Positions 16,998-25,034 of a stretch of 64,000 nt of DNA are shown here, piece by piece (the first letter of the stretch is position 1; each line of letters begins with the position of its first letter). The notes under the pieces were generated by a model, which was given only the letters and a program-made list of their open reading frames with translations, made no database searches and was not told where the DNA came from. Origin of the DNA: Oscillibacter sp. (GTDB lineage Bacteria; Bacillota; Clostridia; Oscillospirales; Oscillospiraceae); contig DPPB01000029.1 in assembly GCA_003539495.1 (NCBI GenBank), forward strand, positions 1 through 64,000. Reading direction: 5' to 3'. Both the position numbers and the translations under genes were made by a program.

Positions 16998-18104
16998 ATG
17001 GCGAGAAAGCTTTGGAGGGGCAATACAGGCAGCTCCGTGCGGGAGCTGCAGCAGAAGCTGAATCAAAACGGATATCACCTGGACGAGGATGGTGTGTTCG
17101 GCAGCAATACATACAGGGCTGTGGTGGATTACCAAAAGAAGAACAAGCTGCTGGTGGACGGCGTGGTGGGCGACGAGACCTGGGGGAGCCTGAACAAGGT
17201 GCAGCAGGCTGCCGTACCCACGAAGCCCACTACGGGTAAGGATGTGATGAAGGGCGTGTCGGACGAGACGTACAACAAGCTGCACAAGCTGGAGCAGGGG
17301 TATGTGCCATCGGACGAGGTGGAGACGGCGCAGGAGATACGCAGAAGTATAGAGGCGCTGCAGCCGGAGAAGTACAAGTCTTCCTTTGAGGACGAGCTGT
17401 CCCAGCTCTACGAACAGATCGCTCAGCGAAAACCGTTTGCCTATGACCCGCAGACAGATGCGCAGTATAAAAATTATGCGTATCAGTATGCCCGGAGGGG
17501 ACGGGACGCCATGGAGGACACCATGGGCACTGCTGCCGGGCTGACGGGGGGCTACGCATCCAGCTACGCACAGACGGCGTCCCAGCAGGCCTATGACCGC
17601 TATATGCAGGAGCTGGCAGAGCTGATGCCGGAGCTGGAAAGCAGCGCCCGGCAGCGGGATCAGGACCAGCGTAACTGGCTGACCCAGAGATACGAGCAGG
17701 TGAGCGAGCAGGAGCAGGCGGATTATAAGCGCTACAGGCAGGAACAGGATGCCTGGCAGGAGAGCTATGACCGGGCGGGCAAGGAGGCAGACGCCCTGCG
17801 GGAGCAGGAGTATGCCGACTACAAGCTGATGCTGCAGCACTACACGAGCAAGGCAAACGCAGAGCAGAAGGCTTCCGGCGATGGCCGAGCCAATTCAGGC
17901 GCCGCGGCAAAAACAGAAAAGAAAACGACGCTTAGCTCCACGGCCATGGAGAGCCTGCGGCGGGCCATGGGGAACTATCTCAAGGGCGGAAAGAAGCAGG
18001 AGGCGGCAGCCCTGGCACAGCGGTATGGCAGCCGGATGACGGCCATGCAGAAAAAGCAGCTGAAGAAGCTGTTTGGCACATATGGAGCCAATTTGATCAT
18101 ATAA
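16998..18104 (+). CDS. Peptidoglycan-binding, coiled-coil phage protein
   Basis: A 368-residue protein. Residues 5-62 form a PG_binding_1 domain (GSSVRELQQKLNQNGY, DGVFGSNTYRAVVDYQKK, VDGVVGDETWGSL). After a linker comes a long helical region with AMEDTMGTAAGLTGGYASSY and many Gln, Tyr and Glu, a form common in Oscillospiraceae prophages. There is no catalytic lytic domain, so it is not an endolysin. It may be a virion protein that holds the cell wall, or an internal ejection protein. ATG 16998 follows AAAGGAGG. It is the last gene before the cluster terminator. Confidence 0.7.
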   Translation: MARKLWRGNTGSSVRELQQKLNQNGYHLDEDGVFGSNTYRAVVDYQKKNKLLVDGVVGDETWGSLNKVQQAAVPTKPTTGKDVMKGVSDETYNKLHKLEQGYVPSDEVETAQEIRRSIEALQPEKYKSSFEDELSQLYEQIAQRKPFAYDPQTDAQYKNYAYQYARRGRDAMEDTMGTAAGLTGGYASSYAQTASQQAYDRYMQELAELMPELESSARQRDQDQRNWLTQRYEQVSEQEQADYKRYRQEQDAWQESYDRAGKEADALREQEYADYKLMLQHYTSKANAEQKASGDGRANSGAAAKTEKKTTLSSTAMESLRRAMGNYLKGGKKQEAAALAQRYGSRMTAMQKKQLKKLFGTYGANLII

Positions 18105-18107
18105 GGA

Positions 18108-18145
18108 AAGCGCCCCCTTCCGCCTTTGGGAAGGGGGTGCTTTTT
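18108..18145 (+). terminator. Terminator closing the phage cluster
   Basis: GCGCCCCCTTCC pairs with GGGAAGGGGGTGC, followed by TTTTT. Its CCCCTTCCGC..GGGGG pattern recalls the hairpins at 4361 and 4592 at the other edge of the cluster. Confidence 0.75.
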
Positions 18146-18178
18146 GCGAAATGGAGCTAGAGGGTGAAGGACAGGGGC

Positions 18179-18206
18179 TTGACAGGGGGGCGGTTTTTGC
18201 TACAAT
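18179..18206 (+). promoter_or_regulatory. Promoter for the transglutaminase-like gene
   Basis: TTGACA (18179-18184) and TACAAT (18201-18206), 16-base spacer. It separates the next gene from the phage cluster in transcription. Confidence 0.65.
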
Positions 18207-18234
18207 AGGAGCAGAACTATGAAAGGAACATTAT

Positions 18235-19245
18235 ATGGACGGATTTTACTACAAAGGGCTGAACCGAGAGGAAAAATCCGCCTACGAGCAGATGCTGGCG
18301 GGATTTAAGAGCCTTGCGCCCACGATACGGATAACGCGGCTGGAGCCGGCAAGACTGGCGGAGGTTTACCTGCGGTTAAAGCTGGATACACCGCTGCTGT
18401 TTCATGTGACGGGGTATAGCTATCGGTTTTATCCCGGGGCAGAGCATGTGGAGCTGCTGCCGGAATACCTGTTTGACAAGGGAAAGATTCGCACCCACCA
18501 GCAGGCAATAGCGGCCCGCATAGAGCGGCTTACCCGGCCCCTGCGGGGAAAGAGCCAGCTGGAAAAGGAAATTGCCATTCACGATTTCATATTGGACAGC
18601 GTTCGCTATGATAAGCTGAAAAAATCTTATTCCCACGAGATCATCGGCCCGCTGACCCAAGGGGTGGGTGTGTGCGAGGGCATCGCTAAAACGGTGAAGG
18701 CACTGTGTGATGCGGCGGGAGTAGAGTGCATCATCGCCCTCAGCGAGGCAAACCCGGAAAAGGGAGTGCGCTACCGTCACACCTGGAATGTACTTACAAT
18801 AGACGGAAAAAGATACCATATGGATGCTACCTTCGACAACTCCCTGCAGCGGGGTACCCATCGGTATGATTACTTCAACCTGGATGATAAGCATATTTTC
18901 TCGGATCATGAGAAACTGGTGCTGCCGGTGCCGGAATGCACGGAGGACAAGGGGTATTATTACCGCTCCGTATCCCTGACAAAAACGGAGGATGTGGCAA
19001 ACCGGGTGCGCCAGGCGCTGCGAAAAAAACAGACGCAGTTCGTGTTCCACTGGCGTGGCGGCGGATTAAACCGGGAGATTCTAAATGAGATTCTGGCGAG
19101 GGCTGCGGAGGAGACCGGCAAGAAGGGACTGCAGGTGAGCTGCGCCGTGAATGTGCGCCAGGCGGTGATTCAGCTGGACTTTGGTACAACTCGGGAGACA
19201 GAGCTGCAGCAGCCGGACGAGGGGCAGGAGGATGCGCAGGCGTGA
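18235..19245 (+). CDS. Transglutaminase-like cysteine protein
   Basis: A 336-residue protein with a transglutaminase/protease-like core. The catalytic triad is visible as C147 (GVGVCEGIAK), H182 (RHTWNVL) and D197 (YHMDATFD). The N-terminal 110 residues and C-terminal 100 residues are not recognised. There is no signal peptide, so it acts in the cytoplasm, probably as a peptidase or amidase rather than a true cross-linking enzyme. It has its own near-consensus promoter and follows the phage terminator. The next gene is a TetR regulator 62 bases later. Confidence 0.8.
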   Translation: MDGFYYKGLNREEKSAYEQMLAGFKSLAPTIRITRLEPARLAEVYLRLKLDTPLLFHVTGYSYRFYPGAEHVELLPEYLFDKGKIRTHQQAIAARIERLTRPLRGKSQLEKEIAIHDFILDSVRYDKLKKSYSHEIIGPLTQGVGVCEGIAKTVKALCDAAGVECIIALSEANPEKGVRYRHTWNVLTIDGKRYHMDATFDNSLQRGTHRYDYFNLDDKHIFSDHEKLVLPVPECTEDKGYYYRSVSLTKTEDVANRVRQALRKKQTQFVFHWRGGGLNREILNEILARAAEETGKKGLQVSCAVNVRQAVIQLDFGTTRETELQQPDEGQEDAQA

Positions 19246-19307
19246 CAGCTGCCCGTCTACGAGGCGGAAAAGCGGGCCCGGGGGCCATACTGTAAGGAGG
19301 ATTTGTG

Positions 19308-19898
19308 ATGGCGAGGAAGGCAGGACGGAACACGAAGGCACGGATCGTGGCGGCGGCGTGGAAGCTGTTTTACGAGCAGGGCTATGAGGATACCACCGTG
19401 GAGGACATCGTGTTTGAATCCGAGACCTCCAAGGGATCGTTTTACCACTACTTTGACGGCAAGGATGCGCTGTTGGAGTCCCTGTCGGTACTGTTTGACG
19501 AAAAGTACGAGGAGCTGCGGCCACAGCTGGACCCGGAGGCGGATGCGGTGGACACACTGGCATTCCTGAACCGAGAGGTATTCGGCATGATCGATAACAG
19601 TGTGTCTATGGAGCTGCTGGCAAGGCTGCTATCCTCTCAGCTGGTGACCCGAGGTGAAAAGCATCTGTTAGACCGCAGCCGCACCTATTTTAAGCTGCTC
19701 TATCAAATCATCCGCACCGGCCAAGGCCGGGGCCAGCTGCGCACAGACATGACCGCCAATGAGATCGTGAAGGCCTACGCCATGTTTGAGAGGGGGCTGA
19801 TGTATGATTGGTGCCTCAGTGGTGGCGAATACGCCCTGAGCCGGTACAGCGCCCTGATGATGCCGATGTTTTTACAGGGCTTCCGGACGGCAGAATAA
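19308..19898 (+). CDS. TetR/AcrR family transcriptional regulator
   Basis: A 196-residue repressor. The N-terminal helix-turn-helix is clear (ARIVAAAWKLFYEQGYEDTT, then SKGSFYHYFDGKDAL, residues 12-55). The C-terminal ligand-binding half is helical. ATG 19308 lies 7 bases after AAGGAGG; GTG 19305 is too close. A perfect 34-base palindrome lies between this gene and putP and may be its operator. The ligand is unknown. Confidence 0.85.
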   Translation: MARKAGRNTKARIVAAAWKLFYEQGYEDTTVEDIVFESETSKGSFYHYFDGKDALLESLSVLFDEKYEELRPQLDPEADAVDTLAFLNREVFGMIDNSVSMELLARLLSSQLVTRGEKHLLDRSRTYFKLLYQIIRTGQGRGQLRTDMTANEIVKAYAMFERGLMYDWCLSGGEYALSRYSALMMPMFLQGFRTAE

Positions 19899-19989
19899 GC
19901 TCCCGAAAATGAGTTTGAGAGCTTATTTTGGTATTGCATGTGGTCTATATGAAAAAAGAATAAAATCAAGAAATAACTGGATTATATGA

Positions 19990-20023
19990 GAACCATGTAT
20001 AGAATTCATTCTATACATGGTTC
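19990..20023. promoter_or_regulatory. Perfect 34-base palindrome, candidate operator
   Basis: GAACCATGTATAGAAT (19990-20005) and ATTCTATACATGGTTC (20008-20023) are exact inverses around a two-base centre. The tight centre and lack of a T-run fit a repressor operator better than a terminator. A weak promoter (TTCGTT 20029, TATACT 20051) follows directly and leads to putP. Confidence 0.6.
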
Positions 20024-20095
20024 TGTATTTCGTTCTTGTTATGTTTGTGTTATACTTGCCTGCGTTAAGCTAAGAATGCGTTAGGAGTGAAAACT

Positions 20096-21553
20096 ATGAA
20101 AATCAGCGAAGTTATTGTGTTTGTGATTTATCTGGTCTTTATGCTGTCCATCGGGGTGTATTTCTTCTTTAAGAATCGCTCCGGCGGCGAGAAGACATAT
20201 TTCCTGGGCGGCCGTCAGATGGGCCCCTGGGTCACGGCTCTGTCCGCAGGCGCCTCCGACATGAGCGCGTGGGTACTCATGGGTCTGCCTACCTCTATCT
20301 ACGCCCTGGGCGTGGGGCAGGTGTGGATCTCTGTAGGTCTGGCCATTGGCTACACCATCAGCTGGCTCGTGGAGGCACCCCGGCTGCGGCGGTTCTCCAT
20401 TGTAGCCAATGACTCCATCACCATCCCCCAGTACCTGACCAACCGGTTCCTGTCCAAATCTAAGGCCCTGCAGATCATCTGCGCGGTGATCTTCCTGGTG
20501 GCTTACACCGTGTACGCCGCCTCCAGTGTGAAGGCATGCGGCACCCTCTTTAACACTGTGACCGGTATGGACGAGACGGCGGCGATGTATCTTGCCTCCA
20601 TCATCATCATCGGCTATACCTTCCTGGGCGGTTTTTCTGCCGTGTGCTGGACGGACTTTTTCCAGGGTATGCTGATGCTGGGCGCACTGCTCATTGCCCC
20701 AATCTTTGCGCTGTTTATGCTTCAGGGCATGGGCGTCCATGCTGTGGATACGCCTGATTACTTCAACGCCTTCAGCAGCTGGAAGGACATTGTCTCCGGC
20801 TTGGGCTGGGGTTTGGGTTACTTCGGCATGCCGCATATCATTATTCGCTTTATGTCCCTGGAGTCTCAGAAGAGCTTGAAGAAGTCCGCCAAGATCGGCA
20901 TTACCTGGACGGTGCTCATCGTCATCTTTGCCGCTGCGGTGGGTATCATTGGCCGCCTGTTCCTGGGCTATGACGAAGCTATTAACGGCCACTCCCTGGT
21001 GTTTATCACCATGGTGCGCAAGATCTTCCCGGGCGTGATTTCCGGCCTGCTGCTGTCAGCGGTGCTGGCGGCATCCATGTCCACGGCGGATTCCCAGCTG
21101 CTCATGGCTGCCAGCGCCTTTGCCAGCGATGTGTATAAGCCTGTATTCCGCAAGGGCAAGGCCAGCGATAAGGAGATGATGTGGGCCGGCCGTATCGTGG
21201 TGCTCATCATTTCCGTGGTGGCACTGATTATTGCATCCAATCCCAATTCCGGCACCATCATGTCTCTGGTGTCCAACGCCTGGGGCGTGTTTGGCGCGGC
21301 CTTCGGCCCGGCTATTATACTGAGCCTGTTTTGGAAGCGGTTTACCTTTGCCGGCGCCGTGGTCAGCATCATTGTGGGTGCGGCTGTGGACGGCCTGTGG
21401 CTGGCGTTCCTGTCCGGTACGGGTATCTATGAGATTATCCCCGCTTTTGCCGCCAGCATGATCGCCGCCATCGTAGCCTCCCTGCTGAGCAAGAAGCCCG
21501 GCAAGGATGTGGAGGAGCTGTTTGACAAGGCTGTGAAGTTCGAGGAAGAATAA
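20096..21553 (+). CDS. putP: Sodium/proline symporter
   Basis: A 485-residue membrane transporter of the sodium:solute symporter family with about 13 hydrophobic segments. The N-terminal GRQMGPWVTALSAGASDMSA and the later LSAVLAASMSTADSQLLMAAS are hallmark motifs; the Ser/Asp cluster in the first helps bind sodium. It takes up proline with sodium, possibly as nutrient or osmolyte. ATG 20096 lies 8 bases after TTAGGAG. A TetR gene and a long palindrome sit upstream and may regulate it. A strong terminator follows. Confidence 0.9.
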   Translation: MKISEVIVFVIYLVFMLSIGVYFFFKNRSGGEKTYFLGGRQMGPWVTALSAGASDMSAWVLMGLPTSIYALGVGQVWISVGLAIGYTISWLVEAPRLRRFSIVANDSITIPQYLTNRFLSKSKALQIICAVIFLVAYTVYAASSVKACGTLFNTVTGMDETAAMYLASIIIIGYTFLGGFSAVCWTDFFQGMLMLGALLIAPIFALFMLQGMGVHAVDTPDYFNAFSSWKDIVSGLGWGLGYFGMPHIIIRFMSLESQKSLKKSAKIGITWTVLIVIFAAAVGIIGRLFLGYDEAINGHSLVFITMVRKIFPGVISGLLLSAVLAASMSTADSQLLMAASAFASDVYKPVFRKGKASDKEMMWAGRIVVLIISVVALIIASNPNSGTIMSLVSNAWGVFGAAFGPAIILSLFWKRFTFAGAVVSIIVGAAVDGLWLAFLSGTGIYEIIPAFAASMIAAIVASLLSKKPGKDVEELFDKAVKFEEE

Positions 21554-21607
21554 GCCGCCATAAGATAACAAGGGAAAGAAAACCATCCATCTTTTATTCA
21601 AGCGACC

Positions 21608-21650
21608 GAAAGGGCCTGCTGTCTGTGAATTACAGACGGCAGGCCCTTTC
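21608..21650 (+). terminator. Intrinsic terminator after putP
   Basis: GAAAGGGCCTGC..GTCTGT pairs with ACAGAC..GCAGGCCCTTTC, a long stem. It works in either direction. The rest of 21651-21798 is AT-rich with no gene. Confidence 0.75.
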
Positions 21651-21798
21651 ACTTTACACGCCCGACCTAAAGCCCCTTTCGAGGCTCGCCGGCTGCAAAA
21701 TGATGTGGAAAAAGTAAAAAACAAGACATGTCCTTCTGATAAAAATGTAAATTATTGACCATGTATTCCAATGAATGGGAATAAACTGCGAAATACTG

Positions 21799-21827
21799 TT
21801 GAAATAACGAGAAAAATAAGGTATAGT
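21799..21827 (+). promoter_or_regulatory. Promoter of the cas operon
   Basis: TTGAAA (21799-21804) and TATAGT (21822-21827), 17-base spacer, about 100 bases before cas3. The region upstream is AT-rich, unlike the genes around it. Confidence 0.65.
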
Positions 21828-21927
21828 AAAATAGAAAGCCGAATTACACAGCGCACAGCGTGAAAGTCGGAACGGAAAATGGCTAAGGCGGGCCATTGCA
21901 AAAAAAGAGAGGCGGGGGGGGAGACAT

Positions 21928-24303
21928 ATGGCGTTTTATGCCCACAAACGGGTGGAGCCTGACGGAGAGATGAGCCGACAGACGGTGTATGCGCACCTTA
22001 TAGGGACGGCGCAGCGGGCCGGGCAGTGCCTGCGGAGCGTGGGATTGGAGAATACGGGGTACCTGGCAGGTCTGCTGCACGATATGGGAAAGTACACCGA
22101 GGAATTTCAGCAGTATCTGGAGGCAGGTGATCCCGGACGACGGGGCAGCGTGATCCACACCTTTCAGGGATGCCGGTATATGATGGAGATCTTTCATGGA
22201 GAGGGGGCGACGTTTCCGGAGATTGTGTGCGCCGAGCTGATTGCCTTTGCCATAGGGGCCCACCACGGGCTATTTGATTGTGTAGATCCGGCACAGCGGC
22301 TGGGGTTTTCATATAGATGTGAAAAGAAGGACATATCCTATGAAGCCGCTGCAGCGGCCCTTTTGAGCGAGATACCGGAGCGGGAGATCCGGGCGCGGTT
22401 TAAAAAGGCGGCGGCGGAAGTCGACGGGATCATGGGTCGGCTGGATGAAGCCTATGGAGACGACCGGGACTACGCATTTGAAACAGGCCTTTTGGCGCGG
22501 CTGATCCTATCCGCTGTGATTGAAGGGGATCGCCATGACACGGGGGCCTTTATGAGCGGGCCACATCTGCGGACCTGGCCGGAGGACATGGGCCCGGTCT
22601 GGGAGGGGAGACTGGCATATTTGGAGGGAAAGCTGGCGCAGTTTCCACAGGAAACGCCGGTAGAGAAAGCGCGGCATGCCATCTCAGAGCGATGCCGGGC
22701 CTTTGCGTCCCGGGAGCCGGGCATTTTCCGGCTAAACGTCCCCACCGGGGGCGGCAAGACCCTCAGCTCCCTGCGATACGCCCTGGCTCACGGCAGGATA
22801 TACCATAAAAACCGGCTGATTTTCGTTTCGCCGCTGCTGTCGATCCTGGAGCAGAATGCCAGGGTCATCCATGAATATGTGGGGGACGATGGGCTGATTT
22901 TGGAGCATCACTCCAATGTGGTGCAGACGGGACTTTCCCGGGAGGAGCTGGACGAGCGGGAGCTGCTGGTGCAGAGCTGGGAGGCACCCATTATCATCAC
23001 CACACTGGTACAGCTGCTGGACACTCTGTTTGCCGGGAAAACCACGGCGGTACGGCGTTTCCAGGCCCTGTGCGGCAGCGTCATTGTCATAGACGAGGTG
23101 CAGACGGTGCCGGCGAAGATGCTGACGCTGTTTAACCTGGCTGTCCAGTTTTTAAGCGAACAGTGCGCTGCAACGGTGGTGCTGTGCTCGGCCACCCAGC
23201 CGGAGCTGGAGTGCGCCGCCCACCCGCTGCGGGAGAAGCCGGAGGAAATGGTGCCCCGGGATGAGACACTTTGGGCGGCCTTTCACCGGACGGAGCTCAT
23301 CCGGCTTCCGGACCGGCGCTTGGAGGAGCTGCCGGAGTGGATAGCCGAACAGATGGAGACGACGGAAAGCCTCCTGGTGGTGTGCAACAAAAAAAGCGAG
23401 GCGGCCTATCTGCTGGAAAAGACAAAATCGGAGGAGTATGGGAGCTTTCACCTGTCGGCGGGGATGTGCATGCAGAATCGGCGGGATGTGCTGGAGGCTT
23501 TGCGGACGGCGCTGGCCCGGCGGGAAAAGGTGCTATGCATCGCCACCCAGGTGATCGAGGCGGGGGTGGACATCTCCTTTGACGCGGTGGTACGGCTGAC
23601 GGCGGGCATGGACAGCGTCGTCCAGGCGGCGGGGCGGTGCAACCGCGGCGGGGAATCCCGAGTGCCCCGGCCTGTGTACACGGTGAACTGCGCAGATGAA
23701 AAGCTGGGTATGCTGCGGGACATCCGGCGGGGAAAGGACGCCACCCTATCGCTGATGGAGGCGTTTCAAAGAATGCCGGAGAAGCTTGGCGGCAATCTGT
23801 TTTCGGAGGAAGCCATCCGCTACTATTACCGGGCGGTGTACCGGGATATGGCGGAGGGGGAGCAGGACTATTATATCAAGGAGCAAGGGACCAGCCTGTT
23901 TGACCTGATGGCGGACAACCGGCGGTATGCCGATGAGGGGTGCGCCGGGGCAGAGATGTTCTGCCTGCGGCAGGCATTTAAGACGGCAGGACGGTATTTT
24001 TCCGTATTTCAGGAGGACACCACGGACGTTTTGGTGCCCTACGGCAAGGGAAAGGAGCTCATTGCGGAGCTGTGCGGGGAGCGATGCCGGCATGACGCGG
24101 AGCACCGGGCTGCGGTGCTGCAGGAGGCAGCCGCCTACTGTGTGGGGATCTATCCGTATCAAAAAAAGCAGCTGGAGGAGAAAGGGGCGCTGCACTCCGT
24201 GTGCGATGATTGCGCCCGGGCTCTGGCAGAGGGATTTTATGATGACACGGTGGGCCTGGTGACAGAGACGGAGAAACATGAATTTTGGGAGGTGCGAGAG
24301 TGA
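21928..24303 (+). CDS. cas3: CRISPR-associated helicase/nuclease Cas3, type I-C
   Basis: A 791-residue Cas3 with fused HD nuclease and superfamily 2 helicase domains; it degrades DNA marked by Cascade. The HD domain shows H23, LLHDMGKYT (residues about 49-57) and GAHHG (about 111). The helicase has PTGGGKT (272-278), the DEVQ box (near 389) and a late CIATQVIEAGVDISFD motif with QAAGRCNRGG. ATG 21928 follows a purine-rich RBS. Its stop overlaps the GTG start of cas5c. It heads a tightly packed seven-gene operon. Confidence 0.95.
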   Translation: MAFYAHKRVEPDGEMSRQTVYAHLIGTAQRAGQCLRSVGLENTGYLAGLLHDMGKYTEEFQQYLEAGDPGRRGSVIHTFQGCRYMMEIFHGEGATFPEIVCAELIAFAIGAHHGLFDCVDPAQRLGFSYRCEKKDISYEAAAAALLSEIPEREIRARFKKAAAEVDGIMGRLDEAYGDDRDYAFETGLLARLILSAVIEGDRHDTGAFMSGPHLRTWPEDMGPVWEGRLAYLEGKLAQFPQETPVEKARHAISERCRAFASREPGIFRLNVPTGGGKTLSSLRYALAHGRIYHKNRLIFVSPLLSILEQNARVIHEYVGDDGLILEHHSNVVQTGLSREELDERELLVQSWEAPIIITTLVQLLDTLFAGKTTAVRRFQALCGSVIVIDEVQTVPAKMLTLFNLAVQFLSEQCAATVVLCSATQPELECAAHPLREKPEEMVPRDETLWAAFHRTELIRLPDRRLEELPEWIAEQMETTESLLVVCNKKSEAAYLLEKTKSEEYGSFHLSAGMCMQNRRDVLEALRTALARREKVLCIATQVIEAGVDISFDAVVRLTAGMDSVVQAAGRCNRGGESRVPRPVYTVNCADEKLGMLRDIRRGKDATLSLMEAFQRMPEKLGGNLFSEEAIRYYYRAVYRDMAEGEQDYYIKEQGTSLFDLMADNRRYADEGCAGAEMFCLRQAFKTAGRYFSVFQEDTTDVLVPYGKGKELIAELCGERCRHDAEHRAAVLQEAAAYCVGIYPYQKKQLEEKGALHSVCDDCARALAEGFYDDTVGLVTETEKHEFWEVRE

Positions 24304-25034
24304 AAAACACCAAGTATGACAACATTGTGGAGTTTCAGGTGACGGGGGACTACGCCCTGTTTTCCGACCCCATTATGCGCGTGGGTGGGGAAAAGTGCAC
24401 GTACCAGGTGCCCACCTATGAGGCCCTCAAGGGGATATTGCACTCCGTGTACTGGAAGCCCACCATCCTTTGGGTCATAGACGCGGTGCGGGTGATGAAG
24501 CCCATTCAGATGGAGACCAAGGGGATCCGCCCGATCAAATACAGCGGCGGAAACGACCTGAGCTACTATACCTATCTGAAGGACTGCTGCTACCAGGTCC
24601 GGGCCCACTTTGAGTGGAATGAGAACCGCCCGGAGCTGGCTGCCGACCGCAACGAGAACAAGCACCATGAGATCGCCAAAAAGATGATCCGCAAGGGCGG
24701 CCGGCGGGACATTTTCCTGGGCGCGCGGGAGTGCCAGGGCTATGTGGAGCCGTGCGTATTCGGCGAGGGGGTAAGTGCCTACGACGACACGGAACAGCTG
24801 GCCTTCGGGCTCATGTACCACGGCATCACCTACGCAGACGAGGCGTATTCGGCGGACACCCGGGGGAAGATGACGGTGCGGCTTTGGTGCCCGGTGATGA
24901 AGAAGGGCGTGATCGAATTTGTGCCGCCGGAGCAGTGCCCGGTGCAGAAGACCATCCGGGATATGGAGATAAAACCCTTTGGAGGCGAGCTGGACAATTT
25001 CTCCGGCCTGCGGGAATTTGGGGAGGTTACATAA
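24300..25034 (+). CDS. cas5c: Cas5c pre-crRNA endoribonuclease
   Basis: A 244-residue Cas5 of type I-C (also Cas5d/Csd5), which replaces Cas6: it cuts the repeat hairpin and stays bound to the 5' handle in Cascade. The likely catalytic residues are Y51 (SVYWKP), K121 and H122 (NKHHEIA), matching the Tyr-Lys-His set of the Bacillus halodurans enzyme. The start is GTG 24300, six bases after GGGAGG and overlapping the cas3 stop (GTGA). The stop shares a base with the cas8c start (TAATG). Confidence 0.93.
   Translation: MKNTKYDNIVEFQVTGDYALFSDPIMRVGGEKCTYQVPTYEALKGILHSVYWKPTILWVIDAVRVMKPIQMETKGIRPIKYSGGNDLSYYTYLKDCCYQVRAHFEWNENRPELAADRNENKHHEIAKKMIRKGGRRDIFLGARECQGYVEPCVFGEGVSAYDDTEQLAFGLMYHGITYADEAYSADTRGKMTVRLWCPVMKKGVIEFVPPEQCPVQKTIRDMEIKPFGGELDNFSGLREFGEVT

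Larger units (their letters stand above)
4361..18145 (+). mobile_element. Phage head/tail module lacking lysis and integration genes
   Basis: Thirteen plus-strand genes in phage morphogenesis order: zinc-ribbon protein, terminase small and large subunits, portal, Prp-like protease, scaffold, major capsid, two small connector-type proteins, a large beta-rich protein, a tail protein, a DUF859 fibre and a peptidoglycan-binding protein. A terminator closes it. Chromosomal genes flank it on both sides inside the window. There is no integrase, repressor, replication, holin, endolysin or tape-measure gene, and no flanking direct repeat was seen. All ORFs are open. It is either a trimmed prophage of podovirus type or a domesticated particle or gene-transfer cluster. 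Confidence 0.8.

Noticed and set aside
16998..18104. Last phage gene as an endolysin
   Set aside because: It has a peptidoglycan-binding domain but no amidase, muramidase or peptidase motif; the remainder is coiled coil.
20027..20056. TTGTTA as the -35 of putP
   Set aside because: It is only nine bases from TATACT, too close; TTCGTT at 20029 gives a normal spacer, though weak.
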